DNA of 64,000 nt from Ophioceras dolichostomum. Taxonomy: Eukaryota; Ascomycota; Sordariomycetes; Magnaporthales; Ophioceraceae. The stretch is from positions 1 through 64,000 of the forward strand of contig PYST01000018.1 in assembly GCA_003049485.1 (NCBI GenBank), read 5' to 3'. The position numbers and the translations under genes are program-made. The notes beneath the pieces are model-generated. The model searched no databases, was not told the DNA's origin, and saw nothing but the letters and a program-made list of their open reading frames with translations. Positions within the stretch are counted from its first letter, which is position 1. Each line of letters begins with the position of its first letter. Positions 12,337 through 24,194 of the stretch are shown piece by piece.

Positions 12337-13174
12337 GGCAGGGAGGCAGGGAGGCAGGGAGGCAGGGAGGCAGGGAGGCAGGGAGGCAGGGAGGCAGGGA
12401 GGCAGGGAGGCAGGGAGGCAGGGAGGCAGGGAGGCAGGGAGGCAGGGAGGCAGGGAGGCAGGGAGGCAGGGAGGCAGGGAGGCAGGGAGGCAGGGAGGCA
12501 GGGAGGCAGGGAGGCAGGGAGGCAGGGAGGCAGGGAGGCAGGGAGGCAGGGAGGCAGGGAGGCAGGGAGGCAGGGAGGCAGGGAGGCAGGGAGGCAGGGA
12601 GGCAGGGAGGCAGGGAGGCAGGGAGGCAGGGAGGCAGGGAGGCAGGGAGGCAGGGAGGCAGGGAGGCAGGGAGGCAGGGAGGCAGGGAGGCAGGGAGGCA
12701 GGGAGGCAGGGAGGCAGGGAGGCAGGGAGGCAGGGAGGCAGGGAGGCAGGGAGGCAGGGAGGCAGGGAGGCAGGGAGGCAGGGAGGCAGGGAGGCAGGGA
12801 GGCAGGGAGGCAGGGAGGCAGGGAGGCAGGGAGGCAGGGAGGCAGGGAGGCAGGGAGGCAGGGAGGCAGGGAGGCAGGGAGGCAGGGAGGCAGGGAGGCA
12901 GGGAGGCAGGGAGGCAGGGAGGCAGGGAGGCAGGGAGGCAGGGAGGCAGGGAGGCAGGGAGGCAGGGAGGCAGGGAGGCAGGGAGGCAGGGAGGCAGGGA
13001 GGCAGGGAGGCAGGGAGGCAGGGAGGCAGGGAGGCAGGGAGGCAGGGAGGCAGGGAGGCAGGGAGGCAGGGAGGCAGGGAGGCAGGGAGGCAGGGAGGCA
13101 GGGAGGCAGGGAGGCAGGGAGGCAGGGAGGCAGGGAGGCAGGGAGGCAGGGAGGCAGGGAGGCAGGGAGGCAGG
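12337..13174. repeat. Perfect octanucleotide minisatellite (GGCAGGGA)n, about 105 copies
   Basis: The 8-base unit GGCAGGGA repeats without a visible variant for about 838 bp. Because 8 is not a multiple of 3 and no frame makes a stop, all frames stay open: plus-strand frames give REAGRQGG-type octapeptides, and the minus strand gives LPASLPPC. These long ORFs are therefore products of the repeat, not evidence of a gene. The G-rich strand has runs of two and three G every few bases, which is compatible with G-quadruplex folding. The uniformity implies recent expansion, and the copy number in the assembly may be collapsed. Confidence 0.97.
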
Positions 13175-13653
13175 CACAGGATGTGTGCGTGTGTATTGTG
13201 TCACTAATTTCGTTTCTCCCTTATATTCCACTTGGTTCGACATAGGTGACATGCAATGGTAGGCTGGCACACCAGTTTAGACCGGTTAGACCGGTTTGAC
13301 TGAAGAATTATATTTAAAGTCGAGAAGGACAAAAACTTGGCGCATCTGCCTCCCATCTTCTCCTTCTGCCGTTCCTGCATGCGAAACTAGACCCTACATG
13401 CTTTATGTTGTGAGAGAATGCATTCACTACATCGATATATGCACTAGACAAGCATCGCAACAGCTCCAACGACCAGCTCCTTTACCTACTCTGAGGGCGG
13501 AACAGAGGAGACACAGCATCTACGATCTCCGAGTCATCGAAATCGTCATCACCATCATCGTTATTGTCCTGCCACACCAACCAACGCACTCAACGTCAAG
13601 TTTACATCACCACCATATCGTCCATCTCCCAGTCCGGGGACCACGAAGCAACC
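13175..13653. other. Spacer and 5' leader of the small membrane-protein gene
   Basis: Between the minisatellite and the next start codon. A small inverted motif (gaccggttagaccggtttgac) lies at about 13278-13300, and the last 150 bp are rich in cat/atc trinucleotides, typical of a fungal 5' leader. No separate gene. Confidence 0.45.
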
Positions 13654-14316
13654 ATGACGAAATACCTCCCACCCGACATGCGTCCCTCCAAAGCCGACCC
13701 CGCAGCCCGCTCGGCCCGCAAGAAAATCGAGAAAGACTCGCCCGCCTTCGGGTGGAAGCAAGCCGCCATCCTGGGCGTCATCGGCCTCACGGTGCTCATG
13801 AACGTCGAGAAAGACGTCAAGAAGCTCGAGGAGAAGCACGACCGCGAAGACCGTGACCGTGACCGTGACCGCGACCGTGACCGTGTCGGTGACCGTCATC
13901 ACTACCCGTCGTCATCCAACAAGAGAGCGAGCAGCAGCACGAGAGACGACAGGAAGAAGAGCAAGAGGACCGGCAGCGAAGAGAAAGGAGAGAAGAGCAG
14001 CGACAATAGTCGCGGGCGAAGGGGCAGCGCGGGCGACATAGATCAGGAGAGCAGCAGTCGCAGTCGCAGACGGAGCATGCACCACCAGCATCGTCTGCGG
14101 TATTATGATCGGCTGGGGCAGGATCTCGATCGTCGAGAGGAAAACGATGCTTCCGGACGGGAGGACAGAAAGAGGGGGAGGAGTTGGGGTCCGCCTGCGG
14201 TGAAGTTCGATTTAGGGGATGGTGATGACAGGGATGAAGATTATGATGGGAAGAGCACGAGGCGTGGGGGGAGGAGATCGTCAACCGGTGGTGGGAGGCG
14301 GGAAAAGGTGCGGTGA
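13654..14316 (+). CDS. Small single-pass membrane protein with charged, RD-rich tail
   Basis: Single-exon ORF of 220 residues from MTKYLPPDMRPS. I prefer this ATG (context accATGa) over the in-frame upstream ATG at 13564, because the conserved-looking part starts here. Residues about 20-60 read KKIEKDSPAFGWKQAAILG, then VIGLTVLMNVEKDVKKLEEK: one hydrophobic segment followed by a coiled, charged stretch. After it come Arg-Asp dipeptide repeats (DRDRDRDRDR) encoded by a gaccgt hexamer array, and a long Ser/Arg/Lys/Asp-rich disordered tail. I do not recognise a named family; it resembles an uncharacterised fungal membrane protein. Function unknown. Confidence 0.6.
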   Translation: MTKYLPPDMRPSKADPAARSARKKIEKDSPAFGWKQAAILGVIGLTVLMNVEKDVKKLEEKHDREDRDRDRDRDRDRVGDRHHYPSSSNKRASSSTRDDRKKSKRTGSEEKGEKSSDNSRGRRGSAGDIDQESSSRSRRRSMHHQHRLRYYDRLGQDLDRREENDASGREDRKRGRSWGPPAVKFDLGDGDDRDEDYDGKSTRRGGRRSSTGGGRREKVR

Positions 14317-16438
14317 TCCCCTCACTCGTCCTTGTACCTATCACCTACATACACGTGCTTTCGCCCCTTTACATCTTAGGGGGGTGGAAGTTTTCTTTTT
14401 CTCTATTGTTGTGTCTGGGAGGCATCACGCCGGTGTACTAGGAAGGAAAGGATGAGAAAGGAGGCTTTCTGGTTGGTCTGGCAATGAACTACCCAAATTA
14501 TACCCGTGTATCGATTTGCATTTATTCCTGCCCTGTACGTTATGGTTATCGGGTCTTGTCTCATCTTGCTATTGGGTTCTGTATCATCTAAATTTCGGTA
14601 GCTACGGGATATACTACTATTGTAGAGGGCATGTCGTGTCTTCCTCCGGATGAGAATATCACGAACGACGGGTAAACTGGGCACAACCATTCTGCACACT
14701 TGGGGAGAGAAGCACTCAAATTCAAGCCACGTGCCTCTATATCTGTCGTCCCGCACTTGTCCAACCACCCTTCCACCGCCCGTGCCAGCAAGACAGGGAC
14801 AGAATAGGCTCGTCATCACTGATAGCACCAGCAAAGTGTTGTGACCCATTCCCAGCCTTGCGAGTACAGTCCGCCCCTTGAAGGAGCCCGGCATATCCAA
14901 AGCATATATGACGACGTGCAACTGAGAGAGGTTGAGTGTAGGACACCATAAAGAAAACGGTATCATTGATAAAGCATCTAAACATGAACACGTTGGTTGG
15001 CATTGTCACTCCGAAATCCCTCGCCTCGCCTCGCCTCGCCTCTCCTAACTCCGCCCGGAAGACGTCTGTCCGTCCGTCTGTCCGTCCGTCCGTTCGCCCC
15101 AGGAAAAGGCGTCCCGTCTGTGCTACAAACTCACTCCCTTTCCCCCTGTCTGTCTGACCGTCCGACCTGACCATTCTCACTGCAGTGCCACCACATGCAA
15201 GCGAAACCAGGGCTTTGCAAGCCCTTCCCCATCCCTTGTCTTTCCTCCCCTAACCGCCTCACCACTCTGTTCGTTGTCTCTTCCCTTTCCCTTCTTCCCC
15301 GCCACCTAGCCGGTTGGTTCCACGGTATCATCAAGAAGGAGAGAGAGAGAGAGGGAGAGAGAAGGTAGCCCCGTGCATCCCCATCTAGTCATCCCGTACC
15401 CTTGAAAAACAAAAGTCCATCGTGAAAGCCGCATACCAGGGCCAATCCATCCTTCTGGTGAAGGGGAAAAGAGTTAAAACCATACAGACCAGAAAAGATA
15501 AAAAAAGGATTAAAGTGAATATAAACCTGTATGTGTAGCAAAAAACTATTGCGCCCAAAGAAGATAAAAGAGGAAACGGATGTGGTCAAAAGGAGGCGTG
15601 GCTGGCCGGCCGGCCGGGAAGGGGAGGGGGCTGGCTGGTGGTGGTGCGCTTCCCAACCCCAACAAACAACCCCCCCTCCACGATCGCCTGTGATAATGCC
15701 TCCCTCTCTTCCCTAAAGTCCTATCCCAATAGAAAGTATCACGTCTGTGTTGTCTGTGTCTGCGTGAGCATGTGTGCGAGCGTGTTTGGATGGTAGGAGT
15801 GGTAGTAGTAGCAGTAATAAAATATCGTGTCATATATGAATGCGTTGGCGTTGGCGCAGTCGTTTGTTGTAAGACTCATCAATCCCCACCTCTCTAATAG
15901 AAGAGGAAGAAAGAGAAGAAAAAAAAATAATGCCTGCCAGTCCCTTCGCCCCCGTCTTGTCTTCCCATTTTGTCCCCAATGCATATGAGTCCGTTCCCCC
16001 CCAAAACCCATCCCGACACAGTTCAGTGAGTTTCATTATGGATTGTGTAAAATAAAATCGTCCGGTTTCCCCCTTATCATCCCGACATTAAGGAGAGAGT
16101 GAATGTGTCTCTTGTCGTACAAGGAATGAAAAGAAGAGGAATAAAAAGGGAGAGAATATGCTTGCTGCTATGCTTGCTGCTCGAGAGATAGACAGAGAGA
16201 GAAAGTTTTGGTATCACGATTGTGTCTGTCCCATCACCTTAAAATTCCCGAGGACCCCAAAAACCAACCCAAAACAACGCCTTTTTGTAGTAGTAAAAAA
16301 AAACACTTCCTTTTTAGACGAAAGGAAACGACATCAATAGTGATGTTTTCCACGCCCTAGCAGCAGTTAAAAGATTTCGTAAAGAAGAATGGAAGAAGAA
16401 GTAAGAAAAGAAAAGAGAACCAAATAAAAAAATCGAAT
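14317..16438. other. Convergent intergenic region with simple repeats
   Basis: A 2.1-kb spacer between convergent genes (the small membrane protein and the SYLF gene). It holds a CCTCG-type pentamer run at about 15019-15042, a GTCC/GTCT tetramer run at about 15062-15096, a GA-rich run at 15338-15362, and a GGCC run at about 15603-15617. ORFs here are short and low-complexity. No gene is supported. Confidence 0.5.
15019..15096. repeat. Short tandem repeats (CTCGC)n and (GTCC)n
   Basis: Two neighbouring microsatellite tracts: four to five copies of a CTCGC pentamer and, after about 20 bp, about eight imperfect copies of a GTCC/GTCT tetramer. They lie in non-coding DNA between convergent genes. 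Confidence 0.8.
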
Positions 16439-19126
16439 CTACGCGACTCGAATAGTGGTGGCGCTGAGATGGTCAGGCACGATCTTCATAGCAGCAGCAG
16501 TAGTGTTGTTGTTGTTGTTCTCCCCCTTCGCCTCGTCGTCATTGGCGTCGTCGTTGTGCTGGCGGGGCCTGCGGATGTCCTCGAAGGTCTTAGGAGTCAG
16601 CGGCTCAACGGCCGACGCGGACGTGGACGTGGCGGAGGACTCGTCGTCCGCCGCCGGCGTGGGGAGGCCGTGTTCCATGGCGGTTGCGGTGGCGTGAGCA
16701 CTAGTCGTCGCTGTGGGGGTGGATGGAGCGGCGGTGGTGGCGGTCGTGTTCTTCGCTGGTGTTGACGCTTGGAGGATGGTGGTGTACACGGACGATGACG
16801 CTCGGTGGTGGTAGTTCGTCGTCCTGCTGATGTCGTTGCTAGCGCAGTCGTTGGCGCCGTCGTTGGCGCCGTCGCTGATGCTAGTGCTGGTGCTGGTGCT
16901 GGTGCTGATGACTTCAACGCCTGGTCCGTCCGTCTGGATGGCGGTCACGTCGGCAGCCAGCAGGGTTGCGTCGGCGCATGCGGTGAGGCTGCTGTCGCCG
17001 TCGCCGTTGACCTGCTGCTGCTCCTCGCTGATGCTGACATGCGGGATGCTGCCGCTGGCGGCAGAGTCGAAGGACTGCCTGACGGGGCTCTTCAGGCTGG
17101 AAACGTCGCCGAACTCGCTCTTGCTAGCTCGCGAGGATCGTGCGGGGTTCCGTGGGGGCAGGGCCGGCGGGATGCGCTTGGGGATCGTGACTAGGGCCCC
17201 CTTGGCCGAGATCACTTGGGTGACTTGCGTGGTCATGATGGCGGCGCGGGCCGGCTGCTGGGCGGTCGCGACCTCGAAGATGACGGGCTCTTCCTCGTCG
17301 TCCTCCTCCTCGTCATCCTCATCATCAGCGTCGTCGTCCCGTTCGGACGAGGGAGCGGTAATGTCGTCTGGCGTTGTTGCCGCAATGGTAGCCTGCGTGG
17401 TCTGGGTGTCCTGCCTCCTTGGTAACCCCGTTTCGCTGGTGGAAGAAGTGGCAAGACTAGCCACGGGGGCGGATTTTGGGGTGGGGTTGGTGATAGTGGC
17501 CGGGGCCGAGACGTGCTGCATATCGACTGACTCACGCCTGTTGAGGAGTTCCAGCGCGGTCATATCGATCTTGGTGTAGTCGATCTCCTCAGGCTCCAGC
17601 ACGACGGGCAAGCACTCCGCTGAAGTGCGGTCCTTCAGATCACTGACACGACTTGGGCTGGGTGAGGTCCGAGCTGACTCGCCCACGTCGGTCTGGGTGA
17701 AGGCATCCGTCATGGTGGTGGCCTGTGTCCTGCTAGACATGTAGCTTCCTCTGTTGCTGTTGCTATGGCTAACGTAGGTGTCGACGCTCTGGCGGTGGAA
17801 TCCAGAGCTGGTATTGTTCGCGTTCGCATTCGCGTTGGCGTTGAAGTTGAAGGCAAGGCTTGTCGGGCTCGGGCTGTAGTCGAACTGCGTGCTCGTGGGA
17901 CGTAGACGGGTTCCAGCCTCGCGGATCTCCAGACCGGCCATCTCGAGCGCAATGACGCCGAAAGGGTCTGGATCGTCTGAGCTTGGGAGACCAAAGGTCG
18001 CGGACATTGGCGACGCGGGAGACACAACGGGGGTCTCTATCACAGCATCTCCCGGGGCGGGCTGCAGCGACAGGGCTTGCATCATGCGCAAGTCGAAGTC
18101 AGTTCGGCCCTCGGCAGCCTTGATCGCCTCAAAAAGAGGTGCTATCTCGGGGATCGACTTCCGCACGTTGCCGGCCAGGACGTCTAGCACGTCGACGGTG
18201 GTACCGTAGAACCGCTCGTTCTCGTTCCCACGCTCCGTGACCATCGATCCGTCCAACCGCACCTCCCGATGTTGGCCCCTAGCCTTCAGGTACGTCAGGA
18301 CGGTACCGCTGAGTTCCCTCCACCGCGTCGGGTCATTTTCCAAAAGGCCCACACACGCCACCGGCCCAACTGCGAGTGAGACATCGGTGCCAAGCACAAG
18401 TCTGGGGCGTGTGAACATCTCTAGAGCGGCGACACTGTTGATGACCAGCACGCAATCGTAGATGTCCACGCCAATGGCGAACCCTAGGCCAGCCGTGTGC
18501 AGGATGATGCCGGACGGAGGCGACCATGTGCCGTCCGCCTTACGCGCGATCAAAATTCCCGAGCCGCCCGAGCCGGACATCCAAAGGCCTGAGCGCATGC
18601 ACGAGAAGATGGCCAGCCCGACAGCGTTCTGGACTATCCTGGGTGGGATCTTCTTCATAACCTGCGTTTGGTTGGGTGGTGTTGGTGGCCTCGATGCTGT
18701 CGTCGGACTCGTGGGTTCTGAAGAGGGGGCCGAACTGGTTTCGTGGGAGAGGAAGCCATCGCCTATAGGTAGTGAATTCGTCTTCCAGTCAGCTAGATGA
18801 TCTACCAGATCTACCAGTTCAGGGCTGGGTGTGATATGCAAAGCGCTAGGACAAAATGACGTACTGCAAAACGACTTCAATATTCGAGCGGCCTTCTCGC
18901 ATTCTTTGTCGAGGCTACTTGGCCAGTACGCCTCCCTCCCGGTCTTGCCTCCCAATAGTGGTTGTGCCGGGTTGCTGGTGGTGGCACCGCTGCCGGTCGA
19001 GAGCCGATTTGGCGATGCGATCTTATCGGTCCAGCCAAACACCCGGCCGAAGGCGCCGCCGTTGGCCTTGCCGTCCACCGACCTGGTGCGCTCCCAAGAC
19101 GGGAGAAGTGACGAAACCCGCTGCAT
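16439..19126 (-). CDS. SYLF (Ysc84/DUF500) domain protein with long disordered tail
   Basis: Single-exon ORF of 895 residues. The SYLF domain lies at about residues 155-355: KKIPPRIVQNAVGLAIFSCM, SGSGGSGILIARKADGTWS, PPSGIILHTAGLGFAIGVDI, then ALEMFTRPRLVLGTDVSLAV and NENERFYGTTVDVLDV. In yeast Ysc84/Lsb3 this domain binds actin and phosphoinositides at endocytic sites; here there is no SH3 domain. The remaining 500 residues are Ser/Thr/Ala-rich and acidic (DDDADDEDDEEEDDEEEP), with Asn repeats near the end. The N-terminal part carries the segment LDKECEKAARILKSFC, usual in fungal SYLF proteins. A membrane- and actin-associated role is inferred from the domain only. No intron is needed through the domain; one in the tail cannot be excluded. 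Confidence 0.85.
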   Translation of the reverse strand: MQRVSSLLPSWERTRSVDGKANGGAFGRVFGWTDKIASPNRLSTGSGATTSNPAQPLLGGKTGREAYWPSSLDKECEKAARILKSFCSTSFCPSALHITPSPELVDLVDHLADWKTNSLPIGDGFLSHETSSAPSSEPTSPTTASRPPTPPNQTQVMKKIPPRIVQNAVGLAIFSCMRSGLWMSGSGGSGILIARKADGTWSPPSGIILHTAGLGFAIGVDIYDCVLVINSVAALEMFTRPRLVLGTDVSLAVGPVACVGLLENDPTRWRELSGTVLTYLKARGQHREVRLDGSMVTERGNENERFYGTTVDVLDVLAGNVRKSIPEIAPLFEAIKAAEGRTDFDLRMMQALSLQPAPGDAVIETPVVSPASPMSATFGLPSSDDPDPFGVIALEMAGLEIREAGTRLRPTSTQFDYSPSPTSLAFNFNANANANANNTSSGFHRQSVDTYVSHSNSNRGSYMSSRTQATTMTDAFTQTDVGESARTSPSPSRVSDLKDRTSAECLPVVLEPEEIDYTKIDMTALELLNRRESVDMQHVSAPATITNPTPKSAPVASLATSSTSETGLPRRQDTQTTQATIAATTPDDITAPSSERDDDADDEDDEEEDDEEEPVIFEVATAQQPARAAIMTTQVTQVISAKGALVTIPKRIPPALPPRNPARSSRASKSEFGDVSSLKSPVRQSFDSAASGSIPHVSISEEQQQVNGDGDSSLTACADATLLAADVTAIQTDGPGVEVISTSTSTSTSISDGANDGANDCASNDISRTTNYHHRASSSVYTTILQASTPAKNTTATTAAPSTPTATTSAHATATAMEHGLPTPAADDESSATSTSASAVEPLTPKTFEDIRRPRQHNDDANDDEAKGENNNNNTTAAAMKIVPDHLSATTIRVA

Positions 19127-22100
19127 CGTGACGAGGTGTTGCGACTGTGCTTGGACAGCCGTTAACCCCCTCGTTCAGCTCAGCAGCTAGGTGGTGCAGC
19201 AGCCCAGATCGCCGCTCTGGCTGGAGATAAAAAGACCCTGGAAGTTTGTAGCCCTCAGATATATAACGTGTTGGGAGGGCGAGCGGGCTCGACGCAGGTG
19301 CTGCTGCGACAGCAACCATAAAAAAAAAAGGAACGGAAAGGTTGGGAAACAGAACAAAAAAAACCAGAACAACGGACTCGCGATCGAGAAAGGGAGATTA
19401 GTAGTTTGAAAAGTCGTTAAAATGCTGTCGATGGGATGCCGGTCCTGTTCCGTGCTTCCCAAGCAACGAAAATCCCAGTCGAAGGGGGCAGCGCCGTCCG
19501 GAGGGAGCAAGGATGGGGCGGCGGGGAAAGGAGGGAAAATGAGTGAGCCAGCCTGTGATGCAGGCGGGTGGCCGAGGCCTGGGAGGAGCCCTGGACTTTT
19601 TTGCTACTGTGGTAGATTGGTGACGTGGGCAATGATGAGCCAGCCGCCTCCACCCAACAGCAAGCAAGCAAGTACAGAGAGAAGCAATCAGGATCAGGCG
19701 ATGGCCCCTGCAAAAGAAAAGGGCCAAGCAACTCCGACAGGACAGGCCGGCAAACCTCGAAAGAGGAAAAAGGCGCCGCGGAGCTGCTGCGTCTTCTTGC
19801 TCTTCTGCTCTCTGTCGCTGTTCTCCTGTCCTGCTGGAATGATGCTCCCTGCTTTGCTTGTCCGCTTGCTTGCTTGCTGCTCACTTGCTTGATGCAATGC
19901 AAGGGTGCCCGCAGCCAGGCAAGGGTCGAATTGTCCAGCAAGGGCCAGGGCCTAACCGATGTGGCTGGGATCCGCTGACCGAAAAACCCACCACGGACCA
20001 CAGCAGGGAACAGCGTGCTACCCAATCCGTTCGTGCTAGGCCAGAAGGGTCTGGTACAACGACTGGAGCCAGGGTTTCCCCGGGTGGGGAACAGCTGCGA
20101 TTGCGTTCGGAGCGGGCGGCGGTACGAGTCGAATGGTGGGTTTGGTGGTGGCAACAACGACCGACCGATGTGTGATGAGATCACTCTTCTTCTGTCTCCT
20201 TCTTTTTGTGTCTCGAAAGATGCCTGGACGACGGACGCCTGGAATCGAGGACTCGAGGGATTTGAGGATTTGCGGATTGCGGCGGCGTGCGAGCGCGAAA
20301 GTGCAGTGGTGTCTGCGCGCGAGGGCCGATACCTGCAGCTTGGGCGTGTCTGCGTCTGCTTGTGCGTCCGTCGTGTGGGCAAGGCACGGTCACATATTCT
20401 GCACTCCTGTGCTGCTCCGGTGCTGCTCGGTACTACTTCTTGTCTGATAGGGGACTTTCTGCTGAACCGCAACCTGAGGTATCTTTCTTGGGGGCGAGAG
20501 GATGGAGAGTAAGGAGGGGGAGGAGGGGGCGGGTATCCGGCCGCGAGGAGGTGTGGGTAGTATCGGAGTGGCAGTCGATGTTGATGGGCGGTTGGCCCTC
20601 TCGTGTCGTTGTGGCTCGTTCCTGACCGTATATTAATTGCCCGCCATCGTGTATAAGAACAGTTATCGTCCGGCGGCGGCGGTGGATATGCAAGTGAGAG
20701 TGAGCAGTCCCCAGTATATATGAAAGGTGGTGGCGGAGGGGAGAAGTCACGACATAGGGGCGCCTTGTGTGTGTGCCTGATGGTGGGTGATGCGTAATAT
20801 ACGAAATAAATGGCAAGGCCTCGAAGTCAGAGGTCAGACGAGTCACGACTACTGTGGTATCGACGTCCCAATTTGGGGCCTAGAGGAGTTGGAGATCAAT
20901 AAAGAACTTGTCAAGGACTCGAGCCGAGAGCGCTAGAAGAAGCAAGCTGGACGAGCCAACAACAGCCCATTGTAATATTTCGCGCACCTAGCTGACAAAC
21001 AGCCCGATAACTGGCCGTTGCAAAAGAAACGTGCAAAGACAGTGAGGTGATCAGATATGTGGGAAATCAAGTAAAAAGAAAAGGGAAGGGCTGTTATTAG
21101 GCCGAAGCAAATAACTCATTCCCATCCAGATGCGTAACATCACACTCCGAGTCCTTGTACCTTTTTGCTTCTTTTCTTGCACCTCCACGGGCTCCTCTCC
21201 GCGTCAGTTCTTTTGGGTTCACTGTTCCATCTCTCTGGGAATATATTCAAAACCCTAGCCGCTCGTCCCCGGAGCTCCTGTGGCCCGAACCTCACGAAGC
21301 ACAACAGTAGCAGCAACAACAACAGTAAAATAAGCACTACTAACAGTGCGCCGCATAGGTCTAAAGTAACGGGCGCCGTTTGGGGAGCTGGAGCCCCGAA
21401 TCAACCTGCCCTGTACGTACTGCGCTGCAGCCACTAAAACATACCTATCTAATCGCCAGCAGATACCAGACTAGCAGGCAGACTACTACACAGTAGAGGG
21501 GAGGTCGACGCCGCCGCTGGACAACGTCAGGTTTGCTGCCGGACTGTGCCCAGAGAGGTCAGAGGAGCTCTCAAGCTCTTTCCATAGGCCTAAAAAAGTG
21601 GGATTGGATGGAGAGGCAAGGGAGGAGGAAATGGAGAGAATCCAGACAGGATATTAAAAAAACTGTCTCCAAAAAAAAAGAAAAGGCTTTCTCTCTCAGC
21701 TCTCCATCATGATCAGCGGCCGCGCCGCATGCTGAGCCTTAGAACGACATCCGCTTGGCTCCAGAACAACCCCCAACCCGACGCGGCTTGGAGAGCGAAA
21801 GGGAAATCTCAAATCAACACACCAATATTCCCTTCTTTTTTTGTTCCCGGTTTCGGTCTCTTCTTTCGGATGCATGATATTTGCTCATTTTCAACTGACT
21901 CGCCTGCAAGAGGAGAGTGTAGGTATAGACCTGGATGGATCCTGCGATGAGTAACTGCACGACACCACGGAGCATTGCTCAGCTTGATTATTATCACGGC
22001 CGTGCGAAGGTCCCTAACTCTAGGCATCATCACAGAAAGATGGGAAGGTGCGGAATACGACCACGGCTTCTGACCTGCAGCAGGGAAGCACTCCCCCCTT

Positions 22101-24194
22101 TTTCACGAGGAGGGTAGACCGTTGAGACGGACACGGCACGGCATTTATGTACGTGAGATGAGAACTATTCTGTTCTGTTCATCCGCATCGAGAACGGTTC
22201 ATGCTACTACGACGTATAGAAGACGCCACCTATAAGTGAACGCGGAACGGGAGTCTGCTCCGTTTACGCTCTGTCTGTATGTGCCTACTGTATCTCTGCA
22301 TAGCGGATGTACATGTATAGCGACTGATCCCCAATGCAGGAAGGAGGCGGGCGGCGGGCGGGAGTCGCTGGGAAATCTTCCGAAATGGCGACTGCTTTGC
22401 TTTGCCATGTGTGCCGTTTCCCTCATCATCACACATCCCCTCTCCATCCCATCCTATCCCGCCATCACATCACATTAACAATTTGCAAATCTGCCTGCCT
22501 GCCTGTCTCCCCTGCCTGGTGGCCCCGTCACTTCCTACGTAGTCGTAGTTGTCGTCGCCGTATGCACTTACCACAGTACGCTGTGCCCCGCTGCTCTGCT
22601 GGTTTTGATGGTAACAGTACTCTGTGGTGAGGTGGGTGGGGGTTGATCGGAATTCAGGGGAAGCATGGAGATCCCATCCGCCATCTCATCATGATCCTTA
22701 CCCTCTCCCCCCGTTCGCCAAGTGATTAAAAAAAAATAATCATCGACGGGGGTCCCACGGCATTGGGGAAAAGCTTGGGTTTCCTTCGTCTTGGGTGAAT
22801 GGATGATGATCGTTCAATCTTCGATTTTCCTTACGCTCCTCTTTCTTCTTTCCTTGTTTTGTTCTCATCGCAAAATAAACAATCAAAAGAGGATGGTTTT
22901 TCGCCCCCTGAGAGTGAACAGGAGGTACGAAAGGTTCCTTTCGGTCGCGTCGCGACTTTTATCTTGTCTCATTCTCCACGAGCTGCTGTCGTGGTACCCC
23001 TTTTTTGAAGCCCGGGCCTGTGGCGACGCGCTTTGGGTAGTTTCGAAATTCTTAAGCTGTTTAATTAATATTCATGTCTCCTTTTCCTTTTCTTTTATTC
23101 CTGTCCTATTTCGTTTCCTTACAACGTTGTATGTTCCCTCGGTTTCCTGCAATGCTCAAACACATCCCCGCAAAAACAAGCTGTTCTTGCTGCACGCTCT
23201 TTCACATTCATTTCGCCAAAAAGGTGGCAAAGTTTGTTCCCTCCTAAATCCTCCACGACGCACTTCATCACTCTCCCTTCTCGACCCTGTTTCTCGGGGG
23301 GCTTACTCCGTAGGAGGGGATGGCACGAGAACTAACAAGACCGACTGATGAGTTTCCCTGTTACCGGGTAGATGCCCCGGCTCTCGCCTCGAGCGGCTGC
23401 TTGCAGGTGTCGTTGGAAATCTGAGGGTCTCGCGGCCTCTTTTCCTTTTGGTTTAAGGGATGAGTGACTGCTAGCAAGGTTGCGGTCGCTTTTGTCTCAG
23501 GCTCTTGGTTGGTCTAGTCCCGCCGTCGATGGTGGTGATACGCGGGTTCACGGAATAGATAGATTAATCTATCTGGGGACAATGGACAGTGGACAGTCGA
23601 CAGTGGGCACACACGATGGGTCATTGCACATCGGCACGGCAGCTACCCGCTGTCGCCTGCCTCTTTCCTTGAGAACGGCGGCGTTTGGCGTGAGGGGATC
23701 CGCCACCCAGGTTGCCAAAAAGCGGCGGAGAGACAGATGCTCGAGTGAGTGTGTGCCTCATGGGGTGATTCTGAGCTCATATCGAAATCAGTTCTTTTCT
23801 CTTCTTCTATCCCACGCCCCTTTGTTCGCAATATCGCCCGTATGAGCGCGAGTGTGCTCAGGCAGCTTAACAAATGTCGTATACTATACGGCATGCAAAG
23901 ACCAATTATCACGCTCCTTCGCTGTTAAAATGCATACACAAATACAGCAGGGATAAAGTGTGCGCGGCGTCAACAGTCATTACGAGATTTGAAAAGACTC
24001 GCTTGTGAGTTTGAGCCGCAGTCCTGTGCGCTTCGCAATCTCTCTTCATTACTATTCCGAGGCCCTCAACCCCTGGTTCCGATGCTCCTCCTCCTCCTCC
24101 TCGGTACTTGGTGGCACGGGAGTTTCCGAGGGTAGCGGGAGAAGCCTCGCGGCGCGGGATGACAGACCGATTGTCGTATTTTACAGGCCCTTCT
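19127..24194. other. Gene-poor block, 5.1 kb
   Basis: Long spacer upstream of the SYLF gene. It probably includes a long 5' leader for that gene. Several ORFs of 150-350 codons exist (for example 19417-20472 minus and 22791-23348 plus), but they overlap each other on opposite strands, have no recognisable domain and are rich in Ser/Pro/Arg or Phe/Leu, as expected of chance frames. No RNA gene or transposon was recognised. Confidence 0.45.

Noticed and set aside
12337..13174. Possible CRISPR-like array
   Set aside because: Units are contiguous 8-mers with no spacers, and the genome is eukaryotic.
12161..13270. Long ORFs on both strands (LPASLPPC and REAGRQGG repeat proteins)
   Set aside because: They are translations of the GGCAGGGA array, which is open in every frame because 8 is not a multiple of 3 and no stop arises. 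Flanking parts have no coding character.
13852..13890. gaccgt hexamer run as an independent repeat element
   Set aside because: It is in frame and encodes the RD-repeat of the small membrane protein, so it is explained by that gene.
19417..20472. 351-codon minus-strand ORF upstream of the SYLF gene
   Set aside because: Ser/Arg/Pro-rich with no domain or patterned motif; plus-strand ORFs of similar quality overlap it. It is more likely chance in a GC-rich leader.
22791..23348. 185-codon plus-strand ORF with Phe/Leu-rich stretches
   Set aside because: Looks like translated pyrimidine-rich non-coding DNA; no topology pattern or homologue recognised.
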